Shown: positions 25,381 through 34,734 of the stretch, piece after piece
How positions within the stretch are numbered: position 1 is the stretch's first letter
Layout of the letters: each line of letters starts with the position of its first letter
From: Cytobacillus depressus
GTDB lineage: Bacteria > Bacillota > Bacilli > Bacillales > Cytobacillaceae
Direction of reading: 5' to 3'
DNA: 64,000 nt
Assembly: GCF_008923245.1 (NCBI RefSeq)
Contig: NZ_WBOS01000003.1
Span: 372,001 to 436,000 of the forward strand
Made by a program: the position numbers and the translations under genes
The notes under the pieces: generated by a model
The model's database searches: none
The model's input: only the letters and a program-made list of their open reading frames with translations
Told to the model about the DNA's origin: nothing

Positions 25381-25866
25381 ATGTCCGCAGAGGTATTAAC
25401 CGCATCGATAGAAAAACTGCTTAAGCTCCACAACAGTCTTTACGAGCTCACAGTCCAAAAAACAGACATCATAAAAACTGGGGACATGGAAGCCCTTGAT
25501 CAACTATTGAAGGAAGAGCAAAAACATATTGCAGTGATTGGGCAGGTGGAAAAGGAGCGGCAAAAGGCGGTAAAGGAAATCGTTCCGAATATTGAACAGC
25601 CGGTCTTTTCAGATTGTATGGATGTTATTGATTCAACAGAAAAGGAAAAGCTTAAAGAGATGGGAAAGAAACTAGCCTTGCTGGTTACTAACCTCAAAGA
25701 GCAAAATTTTTTAAACCAGCAACTCATTCATCAATCACTGCAATTTGTTAATTTTTCGCTTGGATTATTACGACCAAAACCCTCAAATATAAATTATGGT
25801 CCGCCCACGAAAAATCAAAAACCTTCCGAACAGTATTCCTCAGGCATATTTAATTCAGAAGCGTAA
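25381..25866 (+). CDS. flgN: FlgN/YvyG flagellar chaperone
   Basis: A 161-aa helical FlgN-family protein, the export chaperone for hook-associated proteins FlgK and FlgL. It is mostly amphipathic helix with a conserved-looking LLKLHNSLYELTVQKTDIIK start and QNFLNQQLIHQSLQFVNFSL segment near residue 108, followed by a short Pro/Asn-rich tail. AAGGAGGG lies upstream of the ATG. Sequence conservation in this family is low; the position between flgM and flgK makes the call safe. Confidence 0.88.
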   Translation: MSAEVLTASIEKLLKLHNSLYELTVQKTDIIKTGDMEALDQLLKEEQKHIAVIGQVEKERQKAVKEIVPNIEQPVFSDCMDVIDSTEKEKLKEMGKKLALLVTNLKEQNFLNQQLIHQSLQFVNFSLGLLRPKPSNINYGPPTKNQKPSEQYSSGIFNSEA

Positions 25867-25886
25867 TAGAACGGAGGAACAAGAAA

Positions 25887-27455
25887 ATGCGTTCAACCTT
25901 TATGGGACTTGAAACTGCCCGACGGGGTATGTTTTCTCAGCAAAGTGCTATATATACGACGGGACATAATATATCGAATGCAAATACGCCAGGGTATTCT
26001 AGGCAAAGGGTGAATTTTCAGCAAGCTTCCCCTTATCCTGCCAATGGAATTAACCGCCCGTATATGCCTGGTCAAATGGGGACGGGTGTAGAAGCAGGAA
26101 GCATTCAGAGAATCCGCGATAGTTTTATTGATGCTAGATATAGAAGTGAGAACAATAAATTAGGCTATTATGGATCAAAATCGGATGCATTGAGTAGAAT
26201 GGAAGATGTCATGAATGAGCCTACATCAGAGGGATTATCATCTGCGATGGATAATTTCTGGAATTCGCTACAAACATTAGGTACAAATCCCATTGAAAGT
26301 GGAGCTAGAGAAAGTGTACTAGCACAAGGACATGCTCTTGCGGATACTTTTAATTATCTTTCGATCTCACTTAATTCCATTCGTGAGGATATTAAGCAAA
26401 GTATTAAAGTAAACATTGAAAAAATAAATACATTAGCTGTTCAAATTAATGGGATTAATCAACAAATAAGCCAAGTAGAGCCACATGGGGATTTGCCGAA
26501 TGATTTGTACGACGAAAGAGATCGTCTAGTTGATGAACTTTCACAGTTAGTGGATATAAAGGTGACAACCCAGCCTAGTGGAGGACTACCATCACCTATT
26601 GCAGAAGGAATTTATAAAATTGAAATTATAAGTCCTTCTGGGACGAGCTTAGGAACACTTGTTGATAAAAATACAATAAACGGTAATCCAAACAAATTAT
26701 CGTATATGACTGATAATGATGGTTACATTGAATCATTAAAAATCGGTTCTAGCTCATCAATTGAAATAGAGGATTTTGCAAAGGGCTCTCTTAAAGCAGA
26801 TATTGAGTCGTATGGGTATATTAACAAAACAGGAAATCAAGATGGCCGTTACCCTGAAATGATCGATCAGTTGGATAAATTAGCTTTTACCTTACTGAAG
26901 GAATTAAATCATATCCATAAAGATGGAAAGGATTTAGACGGAAATGATGGTAAAGACTTTTTTAATGATTTAACTGATTATAAAGGTGCAGCTGGAAAAA
27001 TTTCAATGGTCATTACGAATCCGAATGAAATCGCTACTTCTTTAAGAGGTAAAGGAAATGGAGATAATGGCTATAGGCTAGCAGATGTTCTCAGAAAGGA
27101 CTTTTCTGCATTTGAAGCACAGTTGATTGATCCTTCAACAGGAAACCCGATTGATTTAAAGGATTTTACTCAAAGTAATTTGAAGATGAGTGGAAACATT
27201 AAATCCTTCTACGGCGGGTTAATTTCTTCCCTTGGTGTAGAGACAAGAGAAGCGAATGTATTAACAAAAAACACCTTAATTTTATTGGATACTGTTGATT
27301 TTCAGCGGCAATCGGTATCAGGGGTATCGCTGGATGAGGAAATGGCAAATTTAATCAAATTCCAGCATGCCTATAATGCCTCTGCAAGAAATATTACCGT
27401 TATAGATGAAATGCTAGATAAAATAATAAATGGCATGGGAGTAGTCGGAAGGTAG
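25887..27455 (+). CDS. flgK: Flagellar hook-associated protein 1 FlgK
   Basis: A 522-aa hook-filament junction protein. The flagellar rod/hook N-terminal motif is clear (LETARRGMFSQQSAIYTTGH, then NISNANTPGYSRQRV). The C-terminal D0 domain carries VSGVSLDEEMANLIKFQHAY and a closing heptad helix. ACGGAGG lies upstream of the start. It is exported by the flagellar type III apparatus, so no signal peptide is expected or seen. flgL starts 9 bp after the stop. Confidence 0.96.
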   Translation: MRSTFMGLETARRGMFSQQSAIYTTGHNISNANTPGYSRQRVNFQQASPYPANGINRPYMPGQMGTGVEAGSIQRIRDSFIDARYRSENNKLGYYGSKSDALSRMEDVMNEPTSEGLSSAMDNFWNSLQTLGTNPIESGARESVLAQGHALADTFNYLSISLNSIREDIKQSIKVNIEKINTLAVQINGINQQISQVEPHGDLPNDLYDERDRLVDELSQLVDIKVTTQPSGGLPSPIAEGIYKIEIISPSGTSLGTLVDKNTINGNPNKLSYMTDNDGYIESLKIGSSSSIEIEDFAKGSLKADIESYGYINKTGNQDGRYPEMIDQLDKLAFTLLKELNHIHKDGKDLDGNDGKDFFNDLTDYKGAAGKISMVITNPNEIATSLRGKGNGDNGYRLADVLRKDFSAFEAQLIDPSTGNPIDLKDFTQSNLKMSGNIKSFYGGLISSLGVETREANVLTKNTLILLDTVDFQRQSVSGVSLDEEMANLIKFQHAYNASARNITVIDEMLDKIINGMGVVGR

Positions 27456-27464
27456 GGTAAATAA

Positions 27465-28355
27465 ATGCGTGTTACACAATCAATGCTTACAAATAATATG
27501 CTACGTAACTTAAGTGGGAGCTATCAAAAGTTAGGGAAATATCAAGAGCAACTTAGTTCGCAAAAGAAAATATCTAGACCTTCCGATGATCCGGTGGTTG
27601 TTTTTAAAGGAATTTCATATAGAACAAGTGTAAATGATATCTCACAATATAAAAGAAATATGTCTGAAGTAAATGTATGGCTAGAAAATACTGAAGATGC
27701 ACTTGAAAAGGCTGGTTCATCCATCCACCGGTTGAGTGAATTAGTCACTCAAGCAAATACAGGTACTGTAACTGATCCAGATCGAAAGAAAATAGAAGAT
27801 GAAATTGAAGAAATTAAAAAGCAGCTTGTTTCCATAGCGAATACAAAATTGTCTGGAAAGTATATTTTTAATGGGTCTGATATTTATCATGCGCCAGTTT
27901 CTATTGATGCAGCAAATAAAATTCAGACGAATTACAATTCAGATGCTATTAATATTGAAGTTTCAGCCGGAATCAAGCTTCAAGTCAATTATTTGGGAGC
28001 AAATGTATTCGGTACAGAGACGAGCGGTTTGCTAAAAGATCTTGAAGATTTGCAAGATGCATTAAAAAACGGGAATGATCCAGATTTAAGTAATTTCATT
28101 GATGGCTTTCAAAACCATTTAAATTCGATTACTTCAGCAAGATCTAGTATTGGTGCTTCGATGAATCGTGTAGAGATGATTCAAGATCGCTTAGATTCTC
28201 AGGAGATTATTGCTACTAAAACCATGTCAGAAAATGAAGACATCGATGTAGAAAAGGTCATATTAGATTTACAAACACAGGAAAGTATTCATAGAATGGC
28301 ACTTAGCGTTGGTTCTAGAATCATTCAACCGACACTAGTTGACTTTTTAAGGTAA
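27465..28355 (+). CDS. flgL: Flagellar hook-associated protein 3 FlgL
   Basis: A 296-aa flagellin-like hook-filament junction protein. The N-terminal coiled-coil MRVTQSMLTNNMLRNLSGSY is followed by QEQLSSQKKISRPSDDPVV, the conserved flagellin-family turn. The C-terminal segment (EDIDVEKVILDLQTQESIHR) is the matching D0 helix. The variable middle is short, as usual for Bacillus FlgL. It is co-transcribed with flgK; a terminator-like hairpin follows. Confidence 0.95.
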   Translation: MRVTQSMLTNNMLRNLSGSYQKLGKYQEQLSSQKKISRPSDDPVVVFKGISYRTSVNDISQYKRNMSEVNVWLENTEDALEKAGSSIHRLSELVTQANTGTVTDPDRKKIEDEIEEIKKQLVSIANTKLSGKYIFNGSDIYHAPVSIDAANKIQTNYNSDAINIEVSAGIKLQVNYLGANVFGTETSGLLKDLEDLQDALKNGNDPDLSNFIDGFQNHLNSITSARSSIGASMNRVEMIQDRLDSQEIIATKTMSENEDIDVEKVILDLQTQESIHRMALSVGSRIIQPTLVDFLR

Positions 28356-28359
28356 GAAT

Positions 28360-28390
28360 AAAGCTATCTGTATAGATAGCTTTTCTTTAT
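28360..28390 (+). terminator. Terminator-like hairpin after flgL
   Basis: AAAGCTATCT pairs with AGATAGCTTT around GTAT, then TCTTTAT. The short T-run suggests partial termination within the operon. Confidence 0.65.
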
Positions 28391-28403
28391 AGGAGATAAT
28401 ACT

Positions 28404-28955
28404 ATGCAAATACCTCAAATCCGTATCGAATCACAAGTAAGTAGAATTGGATTAACTATCAATAAACCAAATCAATCTATCGAGCAGCCTCAAGCTGATT
28501 TAAGCATTGAACAACCTCCAGCTGAAATGGAAATTAATCGCCTTCCTAGCAAATTAACGATTGATCAAACACTAGCAAAAGAAAACCTTGATTTAAAGTC
28601 TATTTTTAAAAGAGGAGATGAAAATTCTCAGCTAGGTTACCAGGCTTTTATGGATTATGTTAGCAAAACAGTTCAAGAAGGTGCTGAGCTAATGAGGATT
28701 GAAAATGGAGGAAATCCAATTGCGAATCAAGCAGAACGTGCGCTGGATCATGATATTGTATTCAATACAGGGAATACCCCTTCACAAAACAGTGTTAAAG
28801 TAGAATACACACCTTCGAAAGTAGAAATAGAATGGAAACGAAATAAGCCGAATATTCAAGTACAAATAAATCGCCCAATTCATGAATATACACCGGGTCG
28901 TGTAGATGTTCATATAGAACAAACTCCTTCATTAAAAATAGATTTTAAATTATAA
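28404..28955 (+). CDS. yviE: YviE (DUF6470 family) flagellar-locus protein
   Basis: A 183-aa protein at the exact B. subtilis yviE position between flgL and fliW. The N-terminal half contains a repeat-like pattern of short strands (SRIGLTINKP, ADLSIEQPP, SKLTIDQT). The C-terminal half shows VKVEYTPSKVEIEW, NIQVQINRP and VDVHIEQTPSLKIDF. No membrane segment or signal peptide is seen. The function is unknown. AGGAGAT precedes the ATG. Confidence 0.85.
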   Translation: MQIPQIRIESQVSRIGLTINKPNQSIEQPQADLSIEQPPAEMEINRLPSKLTIDQTLAKENLDLKSIFKRGDENSQLGYQAFMDYVSKTVQEGAELMRIENGGNPIANQAERALDHDIVFNTGNTPSQNSVKVEYTPSKVEIEWKRNKPNIQVQINRPIHEYTPGRVDVHIEQTPSLKIDFKL

Positions 28956-28974
28956 AGACTGTATGGTGATAAAA

Positions 28975-29424
28975 ATGAAAATCAATACAAGGTATCACGA
29001 AGAAATTGAAGTGAACGAAGAAGATAAGATTTATTTTGATAGAGGCATTCCAGGGTTCCCGCAGGAAAATGAATTTGTTATTCTCCCTCTTGGAACCAAC
29101 TCGCCATTTAGTGTCCTTCAATCCGTAAACAATGAAGAACTTGGCTTTGTTGTAGCTGAGCCGTTTTCATTCTATAAAGAGTATGTATTCGATATTGAAG
29201 AATCAGTTATATCCCAACTAAGTATTCAGGATAAGACAGATATCCAAATCTATTCAATTATTACATTAGAAGATTCCCTTTCAACATCTACAATTAATTT
29301 GCAAGCACCAGTCATTATTAATAGAAAAAAAAATAAAGGGAAACAAGCGATACTAAATACCGAGATTTATCATACAAAGCATCGATTAACAAATAAAAAT
29401 AGACAAATAGGTCAGGAGGGATAA
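28975..29424 (+). CDS. fliW: Flagellar assembly factor FliW
   Basis: FliW binds CsrA allosterically and also binds flagellin, so free flagellin releases FliW to block CsrA. The core DRGIPGFPQENEFVILPL, NNEELGFVVAEPFSFYKEYVFDI and TINLQAPVIINRKKNKGKQAIL are typical. An upstream in-frame ATG at 28963 exists, but GGTGAT and the family N-terminus favour ATG 28975 (149 aa). csrA starts 2 bp after the stop. Confidence 0.93.
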   Translation: MKINTRYHEEIEVNEEDKIYFDRGIPGFPQENEFVILPLGTNSPFSVLQSVNNEELGFVVAEPFSFYKEYVFDIEESVISQLSIQDKTDIQIYSIITLEDSLSTSTINLQAPVIINRKKNKGKQAILNTEIYHTKHRLTNKNRQIGQEG

Positions 29425-29426
29425 TT

Positions 29427-29651
29427 ATGCTAGTTCTCACAAGAAAAAAGAACGAAAGTGTTATCCTGAATGAAAACATCGAAATTACCATTTTAGAAAT
29501 AGACGGAGAGCAAATAAAGATCGGTATTAAAGCTCCAAAGGATGTCGAAGTCCTCCGGAAAGAAATAATCGTCAAAACGGAACAAGAAAATATCAATGCA
29601 TTAAAAGGAAATTTGGACTTAAAAAAAATATTAGAGGAAAATACGAAATAA
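29427..29651 (+). CDS. csrA: Translational regulator CsrA
   Basis: A 74-aa homodimeric RNA-binding protein that represses flagellin translation. The N-terminal MLVLTRKKNESVILNENIEI strand pair and the later IGIKAPKDVEVLRKEI stretch with its RNA-binding arginine are conserved. Length equals B. subtilis CsrA. A probable target site lies 85-120 bp downstream in the hag leader. Confidence 0.96.
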   Translation: MLVLTRKKNESVILNENIEITILEIDGEQIKIGIKAPKDVEVLRKEIIVKTEQENINALKGNLDLKKILEENTK

Positions 29652-29654
29652 ATG

Positions 29655-29681
29655 TAAAACCTACGAAAATCTTGTCGATAT
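29655..29681 (+). promoter_or_regulatory. Sigma-D promoter of hag
   Basis: TAAA (29655-29658), 15 bp, GTCGATAT (29674-29681). This is one mismatch from the consensus -10 at exact spacing, and gives a leader of about 90 nt. Confidence 0.9.
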
Positions 29682-29735
29682 AATAGATAGTCACATAGGA
29701 ATTTAGTCGGCCGGCAAATACTTATGTAATACTAA

Positions 29736-29770
29736 CCACATGGAAGTGGGCACTTTCAAACTCAAGGAGG
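29736..29770 (+). promoter_or_regulatory. CsrA-binding sites in the hag leader
   Basis: CCAC-ATGGAA-GTGG (29736-29749) presents GGA in a hairpin loop, the classic CsrA target. A second AAGGAGG (29764-29770) overlaps the hag Shine-Dalgarno. This two-site layout matches the B. subtilis hag leader. Confidence 0.75.
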
Positions 29771-29779
29771 AAAATTAAA

Positions 29780-30622
29780 ATGAGAATTAACCACAATATC
29801 TCAGCGATGAACACTCATCGTCAATTAACTTACAACAATAACGCTTCAGCTAAATCAATGGAGAAATTATCTTCAGGATACCGCATCAACCGTGCAGCTG
29901 ACGATGCAGCAGGTCTTGCAATCTCTGAAAAAATGCGTAATCAAATCCGTGGATTAGACCAAGCAGCTGCGAACTCTCAAGATGCTATTTCTTTAATCCA
30001 AACTGCTGAAGGTGCGTTAAACGAAACTCATGCAATGCTACAACGTATGGCCGAGTTGACAACTAAAGCGGCTAACGAAACTTTAACAACTTCTGATACT
30101 TCTAAAATTCAAGAAGAAATTACTCAACTTACATCACAGATTGATAATATTGCTAGTCAAACAAAATTTAATACTAAGAATATCTTAAATTCATCATCTT
30201 CTTTAACGTTCCAAGTTGGAGCAAATAGTGGGGAAACAATTTCCTTAAACCTAGTAGATGCTACTTCGAGCACACTTGGTGTTTCTGGATTAACTGATTT
30301 AAGCTCTGGTATCGCAAGTACTACTGATGGTTCACTTAACAGTGTAGCAAAAGGAAACTTAGATAGTATCCAAGCAGCAATAAATACAGTTTCTCAAAAT
30401 CGCTCTAACCTAGGTGCTGTTCAAAATCGTTTAGAGCACACTATTAATAACCTTGGAACAACTTCTGAAAATTTACAAGCTGCTGAGTCTCGTATCCGTG
30501 ACGTTGACATGGCAAAAGAAATGATGGCTATGACTAAGAACAATATTCTTACTCAAGCTGCTCAAGCTATGCTTGCACAAGCGAACCAACAGCCACAAGG
30601 TGTTCTTCAACTTCTTCGTTAA
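29780..30622 (+). CDS. hag: Flagellin Hag
   Basis: A 280-aa filament protein. The conserved D0/D1 ends are present: MRINHNISAMNTHRQLTYNN, LSSGYRINRAADDAAGLAIS near residue 30, and the C-terminal SRIRDVDMAKEMMAMTKNNI followed by QAMLAQANQQPQGVLQLLR. The variable middle is short, with many Ser/Thr (e.g. SSSLTFQVGANSGE, DATSSTLGVSG), possible O-glycan acceptor positions. AGGAGG precedes the ATG. It is transcribed alone from a sigma-D promoter and closed by a terminator, with glycosyltransferase genes next. Confidence 0.98.
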   Translation: MRINHNISAMNTHRQLTYNNNASAKSMEKLSSGYRINRAADDAAGLAISEKMRNQIRGLDQAAANSQDAISLIQTAEGALNETHAMLQRMAELTTKAANETLTTSDTSKIQEEITQLTSQIDNIASQTKFNTKNILNSSSSLTFQVGANSGETISLNLVDATSSTLGVSGLTDLSSGIASTTDGSLNSVAKGNLDSIQAAINTVSQNRSNLGAVQNRLEHTINNLGTTSENLQAAESRIRDVDMAKEMMAMTKNNILTQAAQAMLAQANQQPQGVLQLLR

Positions 30623-30644
30623 TTTAATTTATATTTTTATTCGT

Positions 30645-30674
30645 AGGATCTTAGTTAAACTAAGGTCCTTTTTG
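30645..30674 (+). terminator. Terminator of hag
   Basis: AGGATCTTAGT pairs with ACTAAGGTCCT around TAA, followed by a T-run. Confidence 0.85.
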
Positions 30675-30700
30675 TTTTATTGTAATTATTACCAGTAACT

Positions 30701-30726
30701 TAACATTATTTCAGAATAACCGATAT
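30701..30726 (+). promoter_or_regulatory. Candidate sigma-D promoter of the glycosyltransferase operon
   Basis: ACCGATAT (30719-30726) is a near-perfect sigma-D -10. The -35 is weaker: TAAC (30701-30704) at 14-bp spacing or TTAA at 15. It would co-express the glycosyltransferases with flagellin. Confidence 0.55.
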
Positions 30727-30762
30727 ATTTATTAGAAACTTAGGATCCAAAAGGTGGCCGTT

Positions 30763-32631
30763 ATGAATAATAAAACTGTATCTCTTTGTATGATTGTTAA
30801 AGATGAAGAATCTTATATAAAAAGATGTTTAGATAGTGTTTCCAATCAAGTTGATGAAATAATAATTGTAGATACGGGTTCATCTGATTCTACTTTATGT
30901 ATTGCTGAAGATTATGGAGCTAAAATATTTAAATTTGCTTGGAAAGAGGATTTTGCAGAAGCGAGAAATTTCTCTATTGAAATTGCAAAATCGGAATATA
31001 TTCTTGTGCTGGATGCAGATGAATATTTAGACCAAAATACAAATCTTCAGGAAGTCCTTAAAGAATTGAAGGACTATTATATAATTAATTTCAAAAATTA
31101 TATGGATGGTGGATATATTACTAACCATCAAGCCATTAGGTTATTTAAAAACAATTTAGGTTTAAAGTATTTTGGGAAGATTCATGAACACTTGAATATA
31201 GATGATTTTGATAATCTATCTATTGCATTTGCGGATTTTTTTATACACCATGATGGTTATAAGAATGAAGTTTTTAATCAAAAGAATAAATTTGAACGGA
31301 ATTTGAAAATTCTAGAGAAAGAAGTAAAGAATAATCCAACGGGATATAATTTATTTAATTTAGGTATTCAATACAAGGTTGGTAAAGAGTTTTTAAAAGC
31401 ATTAGATCAATTCAAAAAATCCTATTCACTGAGTAAGAATCAAATTTATTTACCATTTCTTCTCTATTCTATGGGAGATTGTTTGTTACAGCTTGGAAGA
31501 AATAGAGAAGGAATTTATCTAATGAAAGATTCTATTGAATTATTTCCTAAATATACAGGGTTCTATTATTTAATGGGGTTGTTTTATGAAAAACAAAATT
31601 ATTTAAAAGCAGCTGAGAAAGAATTTGAGAAATGTCTTGAACTAGGTGAAGTGGAGCATTTTCAGTCAATTGAAGGTGTTGGTAGTTATTTTGCTTATAT
31701 TAAATTATCAGAAATACAACAAAAGCAAGGTAAACTGACTGCTGCATTAGACTCTGCCTTTTCGGCAGTAAATCAAAATAAGATGTTCCCTCCAGCGTTA
31801 AATCAGTATTTTTCGGTTATGAAATCAGCTGGAATAAGTGATTCTAATATTAATGATAATTTAAAAATGATATATCCTATTTATGAAGTAAAGTATCTTG
31901 AGATTTTAGTAAAAGTTTTTTATGTAAACCGTAGTCAACTTTTACAGCTATTTATTGAAAACTATAATTTAAGAGTAGAAAACTCAGTTTTAGCTATAGC
32001 AGCACTGTATAACAAGAAATATATTGAGGCTTGTTCAATTTGGATGAACGAAGAGAAGTTAGATCCTGAAGTACTTAGTGATATTATCTCATTATGTATG
32101 ATAGAAAAGAATAAAGAGCTTTTTATAAAGATTCAAAATACCATGAATTTTGATGAACGAGAAAAGAAAATGATGATTTCATTAATAGAGAGAAGTGATA
32201 CTATGGAAGCTCTCATGTCAACATTTCTTTTTGATATTTTTAAGAATAGTTGTTTAAAACTTTTAATATTAGGCGAAGAAAAAATATTTTTGAATCTCTA
32301 TAAAAACATTAAATTTACAGATGACCAAAAAGAACACTTGATAAGTTTGTTAGTTGTACATGGGTTTCTCAATATTGCAGGTTATTTATTGGAGGAAGAA
32401 ATAAAAGCCAATAAACTAAATTATCACTTAGATGGCCTTTTAGTAGATGTTTATATTAGACAAAATAAATTGAATGAGGCACTGACTATGTGCACTAAAT
32501 TGATCGAAAAAACTGGGGATTATTCTTCATACAATAGATTATTTAATCTATATGAAAAGATTAATTATGAAGAGGAGAAATTATTAGTAGAACAGGCAAT
32601 GAAACAGGTTTTAACAGTAGAATTAGCTTAG
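30763..32631 (+). CDS. Family 2 glycosyltransferase with TPR region (SunS-like architecture)
   Basis: The N-terminal GT-A domain (residues ~1-200) shows SLCMIVKDEESYIKRCLDSV, VDEIIIVDTGSSDST, and the DXD-type VLDADEYLD near residue 86. A long helical part with TPR-like units follows (YNLFNLGIQYKVGKEFLKAL, FYYLMGLFYEKQNYLKAAEK). This architecture occurs in SunS-type and flagellin-modifying transferases. The in-frame GTG at 30754 lies within AAAAGGTGG, so the ATG at 30763 is preferred (622 aa). Its position directly after hag suggests flagellin as acceptor. Sugar donor and acceptor are not readable. Base composition is more AT-rich than neighbouring flagellar genes. Confidence 0.85.
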   Translation: MNNKTVSLCMIVKDEESYIKRCLDSVSNQVDEIIIVDTGSSDSTLCIAEDYGAKIFKFAWKEDFAEARNFSIEIAKSEYILVLDADEYLDQNTNLQEVLKELKDYYIINFKNYMDGGYITNHQAIRLFKNNLGLKYFGKIHEHLNIDDFDNLSIAFADFFIHHDGYKNEVFNQKNKFERNLKILEKEVKNNPTGYNLFNLGIQYKVGKEFLKALDQFKKSYSLSKNQIYLPFLLYSMGDCLLQLGRNREGIYLMKDSIELFPKYTGFYYLMGLFYEKQNYLKAAEKEFEKCLELGEVEHFQSIEGVGSYFAYIKLSEIQQKQGKLTAALDSAFSAVNQNKMFPPALNQYFSVMKSAGISDSNINDNLKMIYPIYEVKYLEILVKVFYVNRSQLLQLFIENYNLRVENSVLAIAALYNKKYIEACSIWMNEEKLDPEVLSDIISLCMIEKNKELFIKIQNTMNFDEREKKMMISLIERSDTMEALMSTFLFDIFKNSCLKLLILGEEKIFLNLYKNIKFTDDQKEHLISLLVVHGFLNIAGYLLEEEIKANKLNYHLDGLLVDVYIRQNKLNEALTMCTKLIEKTGDYSSYNRLFNLYEKINYEEEKLLVEQAMKQVLTVELA

Positions 32632-32660
32632 TATTTTAGTGGGTTAGAGGGGAATATCGA

Positions 32661-33845
32661 ATGGTGAAATTAAAAAAAATATTAATTGGAAGTCCTATAC
32701 ATCAAAAGCCTCAAATCTTGGAACAATTCCTAATATCTCTGAGTGGACTAAAAAAGGAAACATTTGAAGCAAGTTTTTTATTTATCGATGATAATTGTAA
32801 TAAAGAATCTAGCGAGATATTGGAAAGATACAAAAATAGTTTTACTAAAATGGAGATAAAGAAAAGTAGTGAGACTGATATATATTATACAGATGGATCA
32901 ACTCATTTATGGACTGAGAATTTAGTATGGAAAGTTGCTGGATTTAAAAATTATATAATAGAGCAGGCATTAAAAGATGGTTATGATTATCTCTTCTTTA
33001 TTGACTCTGATATTGTACTTCATCCAGAAACTATAGAACATCTAATCCAACAAGATAAAGATATAATTAGTGAGGTCTTTTGGACAAAATGGCAACCGGA
33101 TAGCATAGAGTTACCACAAGTTTGGATTAGTGACCAATATACATTATATAAAAAAGACAGAAATGAAAATATTGATGAAATGGAAATAAATAAGAGAATA
33201 AATGATTTTATAAATCAATTAAGGGTTCCTGGGGTTTATGAAGTTGGAGGTCTTGGTGCTTGCACGTTGATAAGTAAGAATGCATTAGTAAAAGGAGTTA
33301 ATTTTTCAGAGATTTCAAATGTAAGTTTCTGGGGAGAAGATAGACATTTTTGTATCAGGGCAGCGGCTTTAGGTTTAAAGCTGTACGTGGATACTTATTA
33401 TCCGGCTTTTCACATATACAGGGAAACAGATTTAGACAGAATTCAAGAATTTGATAAATCGCTACTTCCTAATGGAAACGAAAAAGAATATAACGAATTA
33501 ATTTATGTATTAAAAGAAGGTATAGAGGGTCTTGGAACATATATCTATATGACAGGTTATAAAAAAGATTGGAGTAAATATTTTTATGGTAGCCTCCTAA
33601 ATGATTTATTAAAAGATGTTCTAGAAAACCAATCTAGATATGAAGATGCAAAATTGATAGTAAAAGCAAAAATAGAGGAAATCAATTTAAAAATTGATGA
33701 TGATAATTCGGTTACATTCCAATTTATCCTTATTAACGAAGGAATAGAAAAAGGAAAAAGCTTTCATGAACAGATGCGGTGTGAAGCAACATTAATGAAA
33801 ATTAACGGAACTTGGTTTATTACAGAATTTATTGTTAAAGAGTAA
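32661..33845 (+). CDS. GT-A glycosyltransferase, second gene of the hag-adjacent cluster
   Basis: A 394-aa protein. The N-terminal part (KKILIGSPIHQKPQILEQFL, then YDYLFFIDSDIVLHPETIEHL near residue 105) is a GT-A fold with DSD as metal motif. VGGLGACTLISKNALVKGV and FWGEDRHFCIRAAALGLKL are typical acceptor-side motifs of family-2-like enzymes. The C-terminal ~95 residues (DVLENQSRYEDAKLIVKAKI ... GTWFITEFIVKE) look like a separate small alpha+beta NTF2-like domain, which is inferred. The gene is 29 bp from the previous one, with GAGGGG as ribosome binding site. Confidence 0.8.
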   Translation: MVKLKKILIGSPIHQKPQILEQFLISLSGLKKETFEASFLFIDDNCNKESSEILERYKNSFTKMEIKKSSETDIYYTDGSTHLWTENLVWKVAGFKNYIIEQALKDGYDYLFFIDSDIVLHPETIEHLIQQDKDIISEVFWTKWQPDSIELPQVWISDQYTLYKKDRNENIDEMEINKRINDFINQLRVPGVYEVGGLGACTLISKNALVKGVNFSEISNVSFWGEDRHFCIRAAALGLKLYVDTYYPAFHIYRETDLDRIQEFDKSLLPNGNEKEYNELIYVLKEGIEGLGTYIYMTGYKKDWSKYFYGSLLNDLLKDVLENQSRYEDAKLIVKAKIEEINLKIDDDNSVTFQFILINEGIEKGKSFHEQMRCEATLMKINGTWFITEFIVKE

Positions 33846-33870
33846 TTTTGAGGGATTTGGAGGTAATGAA

Positions 33871-34734
33871 ATGAGAATTGTACATACTCTCCTTTTCATG
33901 TTAAGAGAGAAATTCTATGAAGAAGATTTAATTATGGCAGGCAAGTGTTTTGAAACATTATCAAGATCTGATGAAAACACTGTTGTTATATATAATAAAG
34001 GAAGTCTGGATAATGCTACGTTAAAAGAATTTCTTAACCCATTTAATATAAAATATCATATCCTAGGTGATGGTCGAAATATAGGCATACCTCAAGCTAG
34101 GCAGAAATGCTTTGAATATGTGTGGGGGAAATATCCAGAAACACCTTATATTTCAGAAATTCATTTAGATATGTTGTTTCCTACAAATTGGTATAGTGAA
34201 TTAATTCAATATCTTGAAAACAATGATGAACCATTAATATCACCAGGAATTATAACAGCTACTGGTGATGTTTTTCCAAAGGGAAATGGAAATTATGATT
34301 TACCAAAAGAGGTTAATGAGGTACTAGGATTACTAGAAAGAATTTCTGAAGATAAGGTAATTCAAGGATTCGTCCACCCAGTAATTCACAGAGTTTCTAC
34401 ATTAAAAAGTGTTGGAGGCTATGATGTCAATTTCCTAACAGGGATGCAAGCTTATGAAGACGATAGCTTACTACTTGGATATTTGTACTTTATGGGTACT
34501 CGAACTAACTGGTATCCAAAGGTGTGTTTTAAATCGTTCGTTTACCACGCGTATATGGGCCAAAGAATAACGCTAGAAAATATACAAGATGAGCATAGAA
34601 AAAATTTAGAGGGCTTATTTCATCAATATGGTGCAAAAGGCTTAAAACAACTTTCGAATTTACATATTTTGGATGCTAGGGATCACTTTAAAGAGTTATA
34701 TGAACTTAATATATATGAAAAAAAAGATAACTGA
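33871..34734 (+). CDS. Glycosyltransferase, third gene of the hag-adjacent cluster
   Basis: A 287-aa protein with GT-A features: YNKGSLDNATLKEFLNPF, GRNIGIPQARQKCFEYVWGK, and EIHLDMLFPTNWYSELI near residue 100, where the HLDM segment replaces a classical DXD. SVGGYDVNFLTGMQAYEDDS and VYHAYMGQR follow. GGAGG (33859-33863) is 7 bp from ATG 33871, so the upstream in-frame start at 33832, which would overlap gene 2, is not favoured. The 3' end overlaps a WavE-like remnant. Donor and acceptor sugars are unknown. Confidence 0.75.
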   Translation: MRIVHTLLFMLREKFYEEDLIMAGKCFETLSRSDENTVVIYNKGSLDNATLKEFLNPFNIKYHILGDGRNIGIPQARQKCFEYVWGKYPETPYISEIHLDMLFPTNWYSELIQYLENNDEPLISPGIITATGDVFPKGNGNYDLPKEVNEVLGLLERISEDKVIQGFVHPVIHRVSTLKSVGGYDVNFLTGMQAYEDDSLLLGYLYFMGTRTNWYPKVCFKSFVYHAYMGQRITLENIQDEHRKNLEGLFHQYGAKGLKQLSNLHILDARDHFKELYELNIYEKKDN

